Shown: one piece after another, positions 1 to 9,928 of the stretch
Layout of the letters: each line of letters starts with the position of its first letter
Numbering within the stretch: position 1 is the first letter of the stretch
From: Paracoccaceae bacterium
GTDB lineage: Bacteria > Pseudomonadota > Alphaproteobacteria > Rhodobacterales > Rhodobacteraceae
Direction: 5' to 3'
Length of the DNA stretch: 54,205 nt
NCBI GenBank assembly: GCA_006844665.1
Contig: SPJP01000024.1
Span: 1-54,205 of the forward strand
Translations under genes and position numbers: made by a program
Notes under the pieces: model-generated
Database searches by the model: none
What the model saw: the letters and a program-made list of their open reading frames with translations, nothing else
Told to the model about the DNA's origin: nothing

Positions 1-689
1 TTGAGGATTTGAAAGAGGCGATCAAGACCATCGGCCTGCCCGCGATCCTGAAGACCCGGCGCTTGGGCTATGACGGCAAAGGCCAGATGCGGATCACCGC
101 CCCCGGTCAGGCCGAAGCCGCGTGGGAAGGGATCAAGGAAGAACCTGCGATCCTAGAAGGCCATGTAGACTTTCAGTTCGAATCCTCGCTGATTGCGGCA
201 CGTGGCCTCGACGGGTCCGTTTCGGTGTATGATCCGGGCGAAAACCTGCACCGCGGCGGCATTCTGGCGACAACAACCATCCCGTCCCGTCTGGCCCCGG
301 CCCAACGGCACGAGGCCATCTTGATGGCTGCTAAGCTGCTGAACAGCCTGGACTATATCGGCGTTTTGGCGGTCGAGCTGTTTGTGACAGCCGACGGACT
401 GGTGGTGAATGAAATCGCGCCGCGAGTTCATAATTCGGGCCACTGGACACAGAACGGCTGTGCGGTGGATCAGTTCGAACAGCATGTGCGGGCGATTGCA
501 GGCTGGCCCCTCGGGGATGGCTCTCGGTTTGCGAATGTTGTGATGGAAAACCTGATCGGCGACGGGATTGACCGGTTGCACGAATTCACCCGCAACCCGA
601 AGGCCGCCGTGCACCTATACGGCAAGGCAGATGCCAGACCGGGGCGGAAAATGGGGCATGTGAATATTGTGCGCCCGCTGGGCGGCTAG
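1..689 (+). CDS. purK: N5-carboxyaminoimidazole ribonucleotide synthase, 5'-truncated by window edge
   Basis: This is the C-terminal part of an ATP-grasp enzyme; the reading frame is already open at base 3, so the true start lies outside the window. PurK uses ATP and bicarbonate to carboxylate aminoimidazole ribonucleotide in purine synthesis and normally works with PurE. Visible signatures are the ATP-grasp segment ILKTRRLGYDGKGQ near the edge and the terminal block NEIAPRVHNSGHWT, both typical of PurK. About 229 residues are present of a usual 350-380. The gene ends 5 bp before the stop of a convergent lipase gene. purE is probably just upstream, but that is outside the window and is inferred. 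Confidence 0.93.
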   Translation, partial: EDLKEAIKTIGLPAILKTRRLGYDGKGQMRITAPGQAEAAWEGIKEEPAILEGHVDFQFESSLIAARGLDGSVSVYDPGENLHRGGILATTTIPSRLAPAQRHEAILMAAKLLNSLDYIGVLAVELFVTADGLVVNEIAPRVHNSGHWTQNGCAVDQFEQHVRAIAGWPLGDGSRFANVVMENLIGDGIDRLHEFTRNPKAAVHLYGKADARPGRKMGHVNIVRPLGG

Positions 690-694
690 CGGCC

Positions 695-1420
695 TTAATT
701 GAACCCTACGGCACCTGCCAGAACGTCGGTCAGGGACAGATCCGGTTGGAACTGACCGTTTTGCAGAAAGCTTAGAACCTGGGCAACCACGACGGGATTG
801 TTCATCATGAACGTATGGGTGACCGGCAGCACGATATGGTCCTGCATCCCTTCCAGATAGGTGCTCGCGACCGAGACTTTTCCGTCATCCTGCCCCTTTA
901 ACAGGTTCGAATAAATCGGGTTCAGGCTGCGATTTCCTGCGATGATACCAACACTGAAATCTGCAGGCGGCAAGCGGTTGGGCAGGCTGTCGGGATCTGT
1001 CCGCAGCTCTAACCCTGCTGGGCCATTGATCCAGGCGAAAGGTTGCAGATCGGCAAACTCATCCACGATTTCGGACCCGTGATTGGGCGGCCCCATCATC
1101 ACCACATGGCCCAGATTCGGGATGTCGTGCCGGGTCAGATACTGGCGCAGCAAAATCCCGCCCATGGAATGGGTCACCACATGCACTTTTCCAGCGCCGC
1201 ACTCTGCCAGGGCCTGGGGCAAGGTGCGTTCAGCCAACACCTCGATCGGGTCGGTGGTCGAAGCATAGGACGGGCTGGTTGTGTGGTAGCCTTCCTGTTC
1301 CAGAACTTCCTCCAGCAAAAACAAAGATGTACCACTGCGCGCCAAACCGTGCAGCAAGACGACACAGTCGGATTTCGCCGGTACAGCAGACAGAAGAAAC
1401 AGGGCAAGAAACAAACGCAT
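695..1420 (-). CDS. Secreted alpha/beta-hydrolase lipase or esterase
   Basis: A protein of about 241 residues with an N-terminal signal peptide (hydrophobic run [17 protein letters not shown]), so probably exported to the periplasm. The mature part begins with the oxyanion-hole stretch [11 protein letters not shown] and carries the nucleophile elbow THSMGG, with Ser at about residue 85. This resembles triacylglycerol lipases of the PGAP1-like group. A late [10 protein letters not shown] segment probably holds the catalytic His. ATG at 1420 is preferred because the signal peptide starts cleanly there; a GTG at 1429 is possible. Neither has a clear Shine-Dalgarno. The substrate cannot be told from sequence. 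The gene is convergent with purK and divergent from the Nudix gene. Confidence 0.82.
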   Translation of the reverse strand: MRLFLALFLLSAVPAKSDCVVLLHGLARSGTSLFLLEEVLEQEGYHTTSPSYASTTDPIEVLAERTLPQALAECGAGKVHVVTHSMGGILLRQYLTRHDIPNLGHVVMMGPPNHGSEIVDEFADLQPFAWINGPAGLELRTDPDSLPNRLPPADFSVGIIAGNRSLNPIYSNLLKGQDDGKVSVASTYLEGMQDHIVLPVTHTFMMNNPVVVAQVLSFLQNGQFQPDLSLTDVLAGAVGFN

Positions 1421-1494
1421 GACGTGCACGTAAGGTGCATTGGGTCAAATGTGTAGGGATTGCACCGAAATTCTTGCTGGGCCAATGATAGGCC

Positions 1495-1941
1495 ATGAAG
1501 AACAGACCACTGCGCCTTGCGGTCCGGGCGCTGATCATGGACCAAGACAAGCTTTTGCTGGTCAACGCATGGGGCGGCGGCGTGTCGGACCTGTGGTGTG
1601 CACCGGGCGGCGGGGTAGAAAAGCATTCAAGCCTGGCCGACAATCTGGTGCGCGAAGTACATGAGGAAACCGGGATGGACGTCGAAGTGGGCGCGCCTTG
1701 CATGGTGAATGAATTTCATGAGCCGAGCAGCGGGTTTCATCAGGTGGATGTCTATTTTCGGGCGCGCATTATCCGCGGCCAGATCGACCCTGACTGGCGC
1801 GATCCAGAAGGCATCGTGACCAAGCGGCGGTTTTTTTCCAGGTCCGAGCTATCCGATATTCGCTACAAGCCCGACACCTTGGCCGCAGCCGCATGGGGCG
1901 GGGATATGGTCTATGACCCGTTGGAACTGCTGATCAAGTAG
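1495..1941 (+). CDS. Nudix hydrolase
   Basis: A 148-residue single-domain Nudix protein that should hydrolyse a nucleoside diphosphate linked to another moiety. The Nudix box lies at about residues 41-64: the PGGGVEK turn followed by REVHEETGM supplies the metal-binding Glu pair. The first Glu of the consensus G-x5-E-x7-REUxEExGU is replaced by Ser (KHSS where GES is usual), while the REVHEETG core is intact. A Trp- and Phe-rich C-terminal half probably sets specificity, which cannot be assigned. The last 8 bases overlap the stop region of the convergent transporter gene. Confidence 0.85.
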   Translation: MKNRPLRLAVRALIMDQDKLLLVNAWGGGVSDLWCAPGGGVEKHSSLADNLVREVHEETGMDVEVGAPCMVNEFHEPSSGFHQVDVYFRARIIRGQIDPDWRDPEGIVTKRRFFSRSELSDIRYKPDTLAAAAWGGDMVYDPLELLIK

Positions 1942-2773
1942 CCCGCAGGGACACCAGAACGCCGCCGACCACTAAAACGGCCGCGACAATCGCCATAGCG
2001 CTTAGAGGTTCGGCCAAGAAAACGGCCCCGCCAACCAGTGCCAAGATTGGTGCGCTCAGCTGAATAACAGACGCTCGGGTCGCGCGCAGCTGCGGCAGCA
2101 CTGCGTACCAGATTGCGTATCCGACACCAGAGGTTACAGCCCCCGACAGGCAAGCCAGTACAATGCCATACAGGCTGCTTGGGGTTGGATCGAACCAGCC
2201 CCAAGGGATCACAACCATCAGCACGCTGGCCCAAATGAAATTGGCAGCCATTGTGGCAAGGGGCGTAGTGGAACTGCGCCCAAGCAGCGAAAAGACACCC
2301 CAGCCAATGGCGGCCAGAAGCATAAAGCCGACGCCTGCTATCGCCGGTTGTTCTGCCCCCGGCAGATACAGGACGGCCAACCCACTAAGGGCCACGCCCA
2401 TGCCGATCCAGCGCAAAGGGGGCACGGCTTCGCCGCCGCGTACAGCGCCCGCAAACATCGTGGCCTGGACACCCGCGAACAGGATTAGCGCGCCGACCCC
2501 TGCGTCAAGCCACTGATAGGCCATTGAAAACCCGAGTATATACGAAAACAACGCGACCGAAGTCACAAAGTGCCGCTTGTGGAACACGCCCAAGGCAGCG
2601 CCCGTTGCGCGCGCTAAAATCGCCAGCGTCACCGCCCCGGCGATCAATCGGTAAACGCCAAACATTCCAGCGCCGATGGTCCCTTCTGCAAGGGCTGCAC
2701 GGGTCAGCAAGGAATTGGCTGCGAAGAAAATCATCGCAAGGCTGCACAGGGTGATTAAGCGAGTCGAGGTCAT
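1934..2773 (-). CDS. EamA/DMT-family membrane transporter
   Basis: A polytopic inner-membrane protein of 279 residues with about ten hydrophobic segments in two similar halves, as in drug/metabolite exporters of the EamA family. It starts MTSTRLITLCSLAMIFFAAN, a usual first helix for this family. The frame stays open upstream to 2902, but that extension is basic, overlaps phnM and has no membrane character, so ATG at 2773 is chosen. The second half contains GVGYAIWYAVLPQLRATRAS, a typical EamA helix-turn. The exported substrate is unknown. It overlaps the Nudix gene by 8 bp tail to tail and lies 37 bp after phnM on the same strand. Confidence 0.87.
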   Translation of the reverse strand: MTSTRLITLCSLAMIFFAANSLLTRAALAEGTIGAGMFGVYRLIAGAVTLAILARATGAALGVFHKRHFVTSVALFSYILGFSMAYQWLDAGVGALILFAGVQATMFAGAVRGGEAVPPLRWIGMGVALSGLAVLYLPGAEQPAIAGVGFMLLAAIGWGVFSLLGRSSTTPLATMAANFIWASVLMVVIPWGWFDPTPSSLYGIVLACLSGAVTSGVGYAIWYAVLPQLRATRASVIQLSAPILALVGGAVFLAEPLSAMAIVAAVLVVGGVLVSLRAT

Positions 2774-2810
2774 GGCGCGACCATGGGCGGCGCTTTGGGG
2801 AATGGCAAGT

Positions 2811-3941
2811 CTACGCCAGCAGAAGGGCAGACACCTTTGATGACATATACGCGATCTGGCCGCCCGAGACCGTCGCCTCGACCCGTTTTGTAGCCGGATC
2901 AAGAATCACGAAATCTGCGCGCGCGCCTTCCGTTAGCCAGCCCCGGTCAGACAATCCCAACACCTGTGCTGGGGCTGTCGACACCATCGCCCAAGCCTGC
3001 GGCAAAGGCAGAACCCCACGATCGGCCAGCGCCAAGGCTGCTTGAATCAACGATGGGTAATGGTAGTCGGACACTAGAACATCGCATAGGCCCGCCTTGA
3101 TCAGATCTTTGGCCGAGATTTTGTTCTTGTGCGACCCGCCGCGCATCACATTGGGCGCACCCATGATGATCCAATCGCCGCGAGCGCGGGCTTGTTTCGC
3201 GGCGGCTTCAGCCTCTGGAAACTCGCAAATCTTGATCCCCAGATCGCGCATTTTATCGCGGGTGGCAGCATCTGGATCGTCGTGGCTGCCAAGTAGAACG
3301 CTTTGCGCGACAAGCCTTTGGGTAAGCGCTTGCAGGTCTTGATCTATATCGCGCGCGTGTAGATCCTGCAGCATCGCCAAATGAGCCTCGGGCGAACGGC
3401 CGCTTTTCAGCGCTTGTCCGGTCAACCGGGGCGGGCGTTTTCCTGTGGCCAAGGCATCATGGGGCACATGATCGTTGAAGACGACATAGCCGATTTTCCC
3501 GGCATTTATCAGCGCTTCGGCCCTAGCATATCCATCGGGCAAGCGTGTTTCCAGGCGCAGCTGTAGGGGCAGATCCAAGCGCCTCTCTGCCGCTGTATCC
3601 TTAAGCGCCTGGACAACCCGTTCCGCAAAATCCGGGCCCCGCATCCCGCCTTCCCAGCTGAAAAACTGCGCCAGAACCCCTGTGGTGATGCCATTGGCGG
3701 CCATTTCAGCCTCGGCCGCGCGCAGGCCCAGGCTCAGGTCGGTCACGGCGCCGCGTCTTGGGGCCAAGTGATGTTCAAACCCGTCGCCATGCAGATCGAC
3801 GATGCCCGGCAGGATCCAGAAGCCGCCTAGATCAACAGCCCGGCCGCCGCCGCCGATCTTGTCACCGTTCACAGACAGATCCCGCGTCTGCAACCCATCC
3901 GGGCCCAGAACAGCGCCTGATTTGAATGTCAGCTGCATCAA
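2811..3941 (-). CDS. phnM: Alpha-D-ribose 1-methylphosphonate 5-triphosphate diphosphatase
   Basis: A 376-residue amidohydrolase-fold enzyme of the C-P lyase pathway, in which PhnM removes diphosphate from ribose 1-methylphosphonate 5-triphosphate. Metal and active-site signatures are clear: GIVDLHGDGFEHHLAPR near residue 48, GSHDDPDAATRDKM in the middle, then MGAPNVMRGGSHKNKIS and LVSDYHYPS. Length is normal for PhnM. No other phn gene lies in the window; neighbours are a DMT exporter downstream and groEL upstream. Start is ATG at 3941, with a second Met directly after it. It is either an outlying member of a phn regulon or has a separate salvage role. Confidence 0.9.
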   Translation of the reverse strand: MMQLTFKSGAVLGPDGLQTRDLSVNGDKIGGGGRAVDLGGFWILPGIVDLHGDGFEHHLAPRRGAVTDLSLGLRAAEAEMAANGITTGVLAQFFSWEGGMRGPDFAERVVQALKDTAAERRLDLPLQLRLETRLPDGYARAEALINAGKIGYVVFNDHVPHDALATGKRPPRLTGQALKSGRSPEAHLAMLQDLHARDIDQDLQALTQRLVAQSVLLGSHDDPDAATRDKMRDLGIKICEFPEAEAAAKQARARGDWIIMGAPNVMRGGSHKNKISAKDLIKAGLCDVLVSDYHYPSLIQAALALADRGVLPLPQAWAMVSTAPAQVLGLSDRGWLTEGARADFVILDPATKRVEATVSGGQIAYMSSKVSALLLA

Positions 3942-4001
3942 GCGGCCCTTCTTTACTTCATCATTGTCGGGCGGGCCTTAGCACGGCGCATGGGCCCTGA
4001 C

Positions 4002-4031
4002 AAAAAAGAAAGGGGCCCGTTAAGGCCCCTT
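4002..4031 (-). terminator. Rho-independent terminator of groESL
   Basis: A perfect inverted repeat, AAGGGGCC at 4010-4017 and GGCCCCTT at 4024-4031, has a 6-nt loop. In the groEL direction it is followed by a T-rich tract (A-rich at 4002-4011 on the plus strand). It begins 28 bp past the groEL stop codon. Confidence 0.85.
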
Positions 4032-4058
4032 CCCAATCAATCCGAATGGACTGGCAGA

Positions 4059-5732
<1,674 letters not shown>

Positions 5733-5747
5733 TTAGCGCGAGAGGTC

Positions 5748-6035
5748 TTAGGAAATGATCCCAAGAATGTCGCTTTCCTTCATCATCAACAGCTCTTTGC
5801 CGTCGACGGATACTTCTGTGCCGGACCATTTGCCGAACAGCACTTTGTCGCCAACTTTGACGTCCATCGCGATGCGGTCGCCGTCTTCGTCCTTGGCGCC
5901 AGCGCCAACTGCAACAACCATGCCTTCAGCAGGCTTTTCTTTGGCGCTGTCAGGAATGATCAGGCCACCGGTTGTTTTTTCTTCGCCTTCAATGCGCTCG
6001 ACCAGTACACGGTCGTGAAGCGGGGTCAGTGCCAT
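5748..6035 (-). CDS. groES: Co-chaperonin GroES (10 kDa)
   Basis: A 95-residue cap protein of the GroEL chamber. It shows the family start [19 protein letters not shown], the mobile loop with [15 protein letters not shown], and the end ESDILGIIS. It is the first gene of the groES-groEL operon. A good ribosome-binding site (AAGGAG) lies before the ATG, and the CIRCE operator lies 37 bp upstream in the leader. Regulation by HrcA and heat is therefore expected; hrcA itself is not in the window. Confidence 0.99.
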   Translation of the reverse strand: MALTPLHDRVLVERIEGEEKTTGGLIIPDSAKEKPAEGMVVAVGAGAKDEDGDRIAMDVKVGDKVLFGKWSGTEVSVDGKELLMMKESDILGIIS

Positions 6036-6071
6036 GGTAAGGCTCCTTGACTGTTATGTTGCTCCTAGATG

Positions 6072-6098
6072 TTAGCACTCACCCAAGGCGGGTGCTAA
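6072..6098 (-). promoter_or_regulatory. CIRCE operator (HrcA-binding site) of groESL
   Basis: Read in the groES direction: TTAGCACCC, nine bases, GAGTGCTAA. The consensus is TTAGCACTC-N9-GAGTGCTAA, so one arm is perfect and the other has one mismatch. It lies between the promoter and groES, where HrcA would block transcription. Confidence 0.95.
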
Positions 6099-6106
6099 CT
6101 GCACCG

Positions 6107-6135
6107 GAGGTAAGGAGACAACCGCCGCGTGTCAA
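6107..6135 (-). promoter_or_regulatory. groESL promoter
   Basis: A perfect -35 hexamer TTGACA (plus-strand tgtcaa at 6130-6135) lies upstream of CIRCE. The -10 at 17-bp spacing is weak (TACCTC at 6107-6112). Transcription from here would start at or just inside CIRCE, the usual layout for HrcA control. Confidence 0.6.
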
Positions 6136-6485
6136 CATGGAAACGCCAATTTTTTTGGCAATTCGTAAATTGGCATTGCGGCCTTGGCCAGATAATTTTT
6201 TCCAAGTCTTTCAATGCGATAAAATGGTTCCAAGGCCCGGTGATTGTCGCGGAACCAGAACCAAATGCCAAAGCCACGCCCTACACCACCTATTGAATCT
6301 TGGCGAACGGTCGGCCCAATGCCGTCAATATCCAGCGCCAAACAATGCTCTGGCAGCAAAAACCGCGCCTACCGGTCCTGATTCCGTGCCCATCCCCTGC
6401 AACCGCGACGCCCTGCCCCATGACGCCTTGCCAATGGGGGCCTATATACCCGCCAGAGATTTATTCGTTTTTCAGGATGCCCCCT
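6136..6485. other. Intergenic region between groES and ppaC
   Basis: About 350 bp without a convincing gene. It holds an A+T-rich inverted repeat (GCCAATTT and AAATTGGC within about 6142-6175). A minus-strand open frame of 75 codons (6132-6359) has no family match I can recognise, no ribosome-binding site and only a TTG start. The forward ppaC promoter must lie in the 3' part, but I see no clear -35/-10 pair. Confidence 0.5.
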
Positions 6486-7403
6486 ATGACAACCCTCGTT
6501 TTTGGCCACAAGTCCCCGGACACTGACAGCACCGGATCGCCGTTGATCTGGGCTTGGTACCTTAACCACCTGGGCCAATCCGCCGAACCCCGCCTGCTGG
6601 GCGAGCCGAACACCGAAGCCGCCTTTGTGCTAAAGCGCTGGGGCTTTGAAATGCCGCAGATCATTGCTGATGTGGACGCCGACCAACCCGTTGTGATCGT
6701 CGACACAAACAACCCAGCCGAGCTGCCAGACAGCATCAACTCGGCCGACATTCAACAGATCATCGACCACCACAAATTGGTCGGCGGGCTGGAAACCAAA
6801 GGCCCGATCGACATCACGATCCGTCCAGTCGCCTGTACCGCTACGATCATGTACGATCTGATGGGCGACGATGCCGCCAAGATGCCTGAAAACATCAAAG
6901 GCGCGATGCTGTCTTGCATCTTGTCCGACACGCTTGAATTCCGCTCGCCCACAACGACAGACACGGACCGAGCCGTTGTGGCAACTTTGGCCGCCGAACT
7001 GGGCCTGGACGTAGCCGCCTATGCAGCCGAGCTGTTCGCCGCCAAGTCTGACGTATCAGCGTTTTCCGACGCCGAGCTGCTGCGCATGGACAGCAAGGAA
7101 TACGCGGTTGAGGGCACAAAGTTCCGCGTATCGGTTCTGGAAACCACAGCGCCCGAGATCCCACTGGATCGCAAAGCCAGCCTGATTGAGGCCATGACCA
7201 CTGTTGCCGAAGAAGACGGCGTGGACCAGGTCTTGTTGTTTGTTGTCGACATCCTGCGTGAAGAAGCCACCCTGCTGGTACCCAACGATCTGGTCAAAAC
7301 ACTGGCCGAGAAAAGCTTTGGCGCAGCAGTGGATGGTGACGCGGTGGTTCTGCCCGGCATCATGAGCCGTAAGAAGCAGATCATCCCCAACCTGACGCTG
7401 TAA
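6486..7403 (+). CDS. ppaC: Manganese-dependent (class II) inorganic pyrophosphatase
   Basis: A 305-residue cytoplasmic enzyme of the DHH superfamily that hydrolyses pyrophosphate to drive biosynthetic reactions. Motifs in order: FGHKSPDTDS (metal site, residues 6-15), VDTNN, the name-giving DHHKLVGG with two metal-binding His, and SRKKQIIP near the end, which closes the active site in the DHHA2 domain. ATG at 6486 is chosen because family members start just before the VFGHK strand; the frame is open further upstream without support. It stands alone between groES and a HAD gene and has its own terminator. Confidence 0.96.
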   Translation: MTTLVFGHKSPDTDSTGSPLIWAWYLNHLGQSAEPRLLGEPNTEAAFVLKRWGFEMPQIIADVDADQPVVIVDTNNPAELPDSINSADIQQIIDHHKLVGGLETKGPIDITIRPVACTATIMYDLMGDDAAKMPENIKGAMLSCILSDTLEFRSPTTTDTDRAVVATLAAELGLDVAAYAAELFAAKSDVSAFSDAELLRMDSKEYAVEGTKFRVSVLETTAPEIPLDRKASLIEAMTTVAEEDGVDQVLLFVVDILREEATLLVPNDLVKTLAEKSFGAAVDGDAVVLPGIMSRKKQIIPNLTL

Positions 7404-7426
7404 TTTCACGCTCGGATCACAGAATT

Positions 7427-7456
7427 GGGGCCGTCCATCTGGGCGGCCCTTTTTTG
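7427..7456 (+). terminator. Rho-independent terminator after ppaC
   Basis: Stem GGGCCG (7428-7433) pairs with CGGCCC (7444-7449) over a 10-nt loop and is followed by seven T residues, 24 bp past the stop codon. Confidence 0.85.
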
Positions 7457-7516
7457 TTTGCTACAGCAAGGCACCGCCCCTAGGGTCGCGCCGATCCCCC
7501 TATTTGGAACAGACCT

Positions 7517-8392
7517 ATGCAAATCATTGATCGCCTGGACGAGATCAGCGGCTCTTACGACGTGCTGTATGTTGATCTGTGGGGCACCGTGCATAACGGT
7601 GTCGCCCCGTTCCCTGCCGCAATCGCCGCCTTGCAAGCCTACCGTCAAAGCGGCGGCCTTGTAGTGTTGCTAACAAACGCGCCCCGTTCGCGTGCCGAGG
7701 TTCAGGTGCATTTGGAATCTATGGGCGTGCCCGGCGATATGTGGGACACGATCGCGACCTCTGGCGACGCGGCCCGCGCCGCGATGTTCACCGGAGCTGT
7801 GGGGCAGAAAGTGTGGTTCGTTGGCGAAGAACAAGACGAGCCGTTCTTTGCGCCGATGAAGATCCTGGAGAACCCGACCCCGATCGAGCGGGTCGAGCTG
7901 AAAGACGCCGAAGGCATCGTGTGCACGGGCCCCTTTGATCCTTTGGCAGACCCCGCGCTGCTGCGGCCTCAATTAATGATGGCAAAGCAAATGGGGCTAA
8001 AGCTGCTTTGTGCCAACCCGGATATCGAGGTTGACGTGGGCGACGTTCGGGAATGGTGCGCAGGTGCTTTGGCCGAGATTTATACCGAAATGGGCGGTGA
8101 AAGCCTGTATTTCGGCAAGCCCTTTCCGCCGATCTATGATCTTGCCCAACGCCGTCTGGCCGAGCTGGGCCGCAGCGTCGACAAAAGCCGTATTCTGGCA
8201 ATTGGCGATGGCATCGTCACCGATATCCCCGGTGCGATGGGCGAAGACATCGATAGCCTGCTGATCACCGGTGGCCTATTTGCCGAAGAAACCGGCACCC
8301 CCCCCGCCGGGCGCCCCGATCTGATCAAGACCGAAGCTTTCGTGACCAAAGAACAGGCTTTCCCGACATTCGTAATCGGCAGACTAGAATAG
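7517..8392 (+). CDS. TIGR01459-type HAD-superfamily class IIA hydrolase
   Basis: A 291-residue HAD-fold protein. Motif I reads VDLWGTVHNG: the nucleophile Asp is present, but the usual second Asp of DxDGT is Trp, a known feature of this subfamily. Motif II (LLTNAPRSR) and the C-terminal motif III/IV block (LAIGDGIVTDIPGAMGEDID) complete the fold; the C-terminal GKPFPPIYDLA is typical of class IIA caps. The substrate is unknown. It begins 60 bp after the ppaC terminator, with only a weak ribosome-binding site (GGAAC). No operon partner is evident. Confidence 0.88.
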   Translation: MQIIDRLDEISGSYDVLYVDLWGTVHNGVAPFPAAIAALQAYRQSGGLVVLLTNAPRSRAEVQVHLESMGVPGDMWDTIATSGDAARAAMFTGAVGQKVWFVGEEQDEPFFAPMKILENPTPIERVELKDAEGIVCTGPFDPLADPALLRPQLMMAKQMGLKLLCANPDIEVDVGDVREWCAGALAEIYTEMGGESLYFGKPFPPIYDLAQRRLAELGRSVDKSRILAIGDGIVTDIPGAMGEDIDSLLITGGLFAEETGTPPAGRPDLIKTEAFVTKEQAFPTFVIGRLE

Positions 8393-8415
8393 ACCTTCGC
8401 AACAAAATTTCACAA

Positions 8416-8444
8416 CTTGGCGATATTTTGTCGCAATATTACTT
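8416..8444 (+). promoter_or_regulatory. Candidate promoter for the MaoC-family gene
   Basis: TTGGCG at 8416-8421 and TACTTT at 8439-8444 are separated by 17 bp. The -35 matches consensus fairly well and the -10 weakly. A start near 8451 would give a leader of about 50 nt made almost wholly of the hairpin at 8471-8500. Confidence 0.4.
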
Positions 8445-8470
8445 TACCCATTGCAGGAAGACGGGTTATG

Positions 8471-8500
8471 AGGCCTTCTGAAGACATCCTTCGGAGGCCT
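8471..8500 (+). promoter_or_regulatory. Hairpin masking the Shine-Dalgarno of the MaoC-family gene
   Basis: AGGCCTTC (8471-8478) pairs with GGAGGCCT (8493-8500). Above a single bulged T, GAAG (8480-8483) pairs with CTTC (8489-8492) over loop ACATC. That is 12 pairs with one G-U. The only Shine-Dalgarno, GGAGG at 8493-8497, lies wholly in the 3' arm, one base before the start region. Confidence 0.65.
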
Positions 8501-8501
8501 A

Positions 8502-8954
8502 ATGCTCGACAACATGCAAAATGATCCACGCGGCACGATCTGTATAGAAGACTTGGAAATCGGGATGACCCGGTCCCTATCCAAAGTGGTCACAGACCGC
8601 GACATCGAGCTGTTTGCCGAAGTCTCGACCGATCATAATCCGGTGCATATGGATGACGCCTATGCCCAAGACACCATCTTTCAGGGCCGCATTGCCCACG
8701 GGATGCTGACGGCGGGGTTGATCTCGGCCGTGATTGGCGAACAGTTGCCCGGGCATGGCACGGTCTATCTGGGCCAGAACCTGAAATTCATGGCCCCGGT
8801 GCGCCCCGGCGACATGGTGGATGCCAATGTTACTGTGCTGAGCATCGACTACGCCAAAAGGCGGGTTCAGTTGGAAACCAATTGCAAAGTGGGCGCAACC
8901 GTTGTGCTAAAAGGCGAGGCAACCGTGCTCGCGCCGTCGCGGAAGTTCGACTAA
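8502..8954 (+). CDS. MaoC-family (R)-specific enoyl-CoA hydratase-like protein
   Basis: A 150-residue hot-dog-fold protein. The hydratase signature with the catalytic Asp/His pair is present as STDHNPVHMDD (about residues 42-52), followed by GRIAHGML. Family members hydrate trans-2-enoyl-CoA, linking fatty-acid oxidation to other acyl-CoA pathways; the actual substrate here is not known. ATG at 8502 is 4 nt after GGAGG; an internal ATG at 8514 is possible. Translation may be limited by the stable hairpin directly upstream. It stands alone, 38 bp before ribF. Confidence 0.9.
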   Translation: MLDNMQNDPRGTICIEDLEIGMTRSLSKVVTDRDIELFAEVSTDHNPVHMDDAYAQDTIFQGRIAHGMLTAGLISAVIGEQLPGHGTVYLGQNLKFMAPVRPGDMVDANVTVLSIDYAKRRVQLETNCKVGATVVLKGEATVLAPSRKFD

Positions 8955-8992
8955 GGCTTGCACCCTAGCGCGCTGAGGCGTAACCGGACGCC

Positions 8993-9928
8993 ATGCGGAT
9001 CGTACGTGACAGAGAGTTCGTTCTGAACGAAGACAAAGGGGCCAGCGTAGCGATTGGCAACTTTGATGGCGTGCATCTGGGCCACCAAGCGGTGATTGAC
9101 CTCGCGCGCAAGGCGACAGGTCCGGGCGTGCCTTTGGGTATTCTGACGTTTACGCCTCATCCCCGTGAATTCTTCGCGCCGGACAGCCCCAATTTTCGCC
9201 TGATGTCACCTGCAGCGCGGGCCAACCAGTTGGAAAAGCTGGGGGTTCGAGTCTTGTATGATTTGACGTTCAACGCGGCGCTCAGTTCGCTGACTGCGCG
9301 GGAATTTGCGGAACAAGTGATTTTGCGGGATCTGGGCCTGGGCCATGTCGTGGTCGGGGCAGATTTCTGTTTTGGCAAAGGCCGTTTGGGCACAGCCCAA
9401 GATCTGACAGCCCTTGGAGCCGAACTGGGCTTTGGCGTCACAATTGCGCAGCTGCACGAGGCCGCCGGGCAGCAAATATCCTCGACCGCGATTCGCGGGG
9501 CTTTGTTCGAGGGCCGTCCGAAGCAAGCAGCAGACATGCTGGGCCATTGGCACCGGATCGAAGGCCCTGTGATTGGCGGCGAACAACGTGGCCGAGAGTT
9601 GGGTTATCCAACCGCCAACATGGCGTTGGATGGTCTGCACCTGCCCAAGCTGGGCGTCTATGCCGTGACCGTCGACGTTCTGGATGGACCGCACAAAGGC
9701 AGCTACTACGGGGCCGCCAGCCTTGGGGTTCGCCCGATGTTTGGGGAAAACACCCCGAACCTGGAAACCTTCCTGTTGGATTTCAGCGGCGATCTATATG
9801 GCGCGACTTTGTCGGTTGGCTTGGTCGACTATATGCGCGGAGAAGAGAAATTCGATAGCCTGGACGCGTTGATCACCCAAATGGCCGCGGATTGCCAAAC
9901 CGCGAGAAAGATTTTGACCGCGCTATGA
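8993..9928 (+). CDS. ribF: Bifunctional riboflavin kinase / FAD synthetase
   Basis: A 311-residue two-domain enzyme converting riboflavin to FMN and then FAD. The N-terminal nucleotidyltransferase domain carries GNFDGVHLGHQ (residues 22-32) and the later ISSTAIRGAL. The C-terminal kinase domain starts around residue 190 with RGRELGYPTANM and contains YYGAASLGVRPMF and ETFLLDF. Length is standard. Its stop overlaps the start of the ycgN-like gene as ATGA, so the two are probably translationally coupled. Confidence 0.97.
   Translation: MRIVRDREFVLNEDKGASVAIGNFDGVHLGHQAVIDLARKATGPGVPLGILTFTPHPREFFAPDSPNFRLMSPAARANQLEKLGVRVLYDLTFNAALSSLTAREFAEQVILRDLGLGHVVVGADFCFGKGRLGTAQDLTALGAELGFGVTIAQLHEAAGQQISSTAIRGALFEGRPKQAADMLGHWHRIEGPVIGGEQRGRELGYPTANMALDGLHLPKLGVYAVTVDVLDGPHKGSYYGAASLGVRPMFGENTPNLETFLLDFSGDLYGATLSVGLVDYMRGEEKFDSLDALITQMAADCQTARKILTAL

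Noticed and set aside
2774..2902. Upstream extension of the DMT transporter
   Set aside because: Overlaps phnM and encodes an Arg-rich peptide without membrane character.
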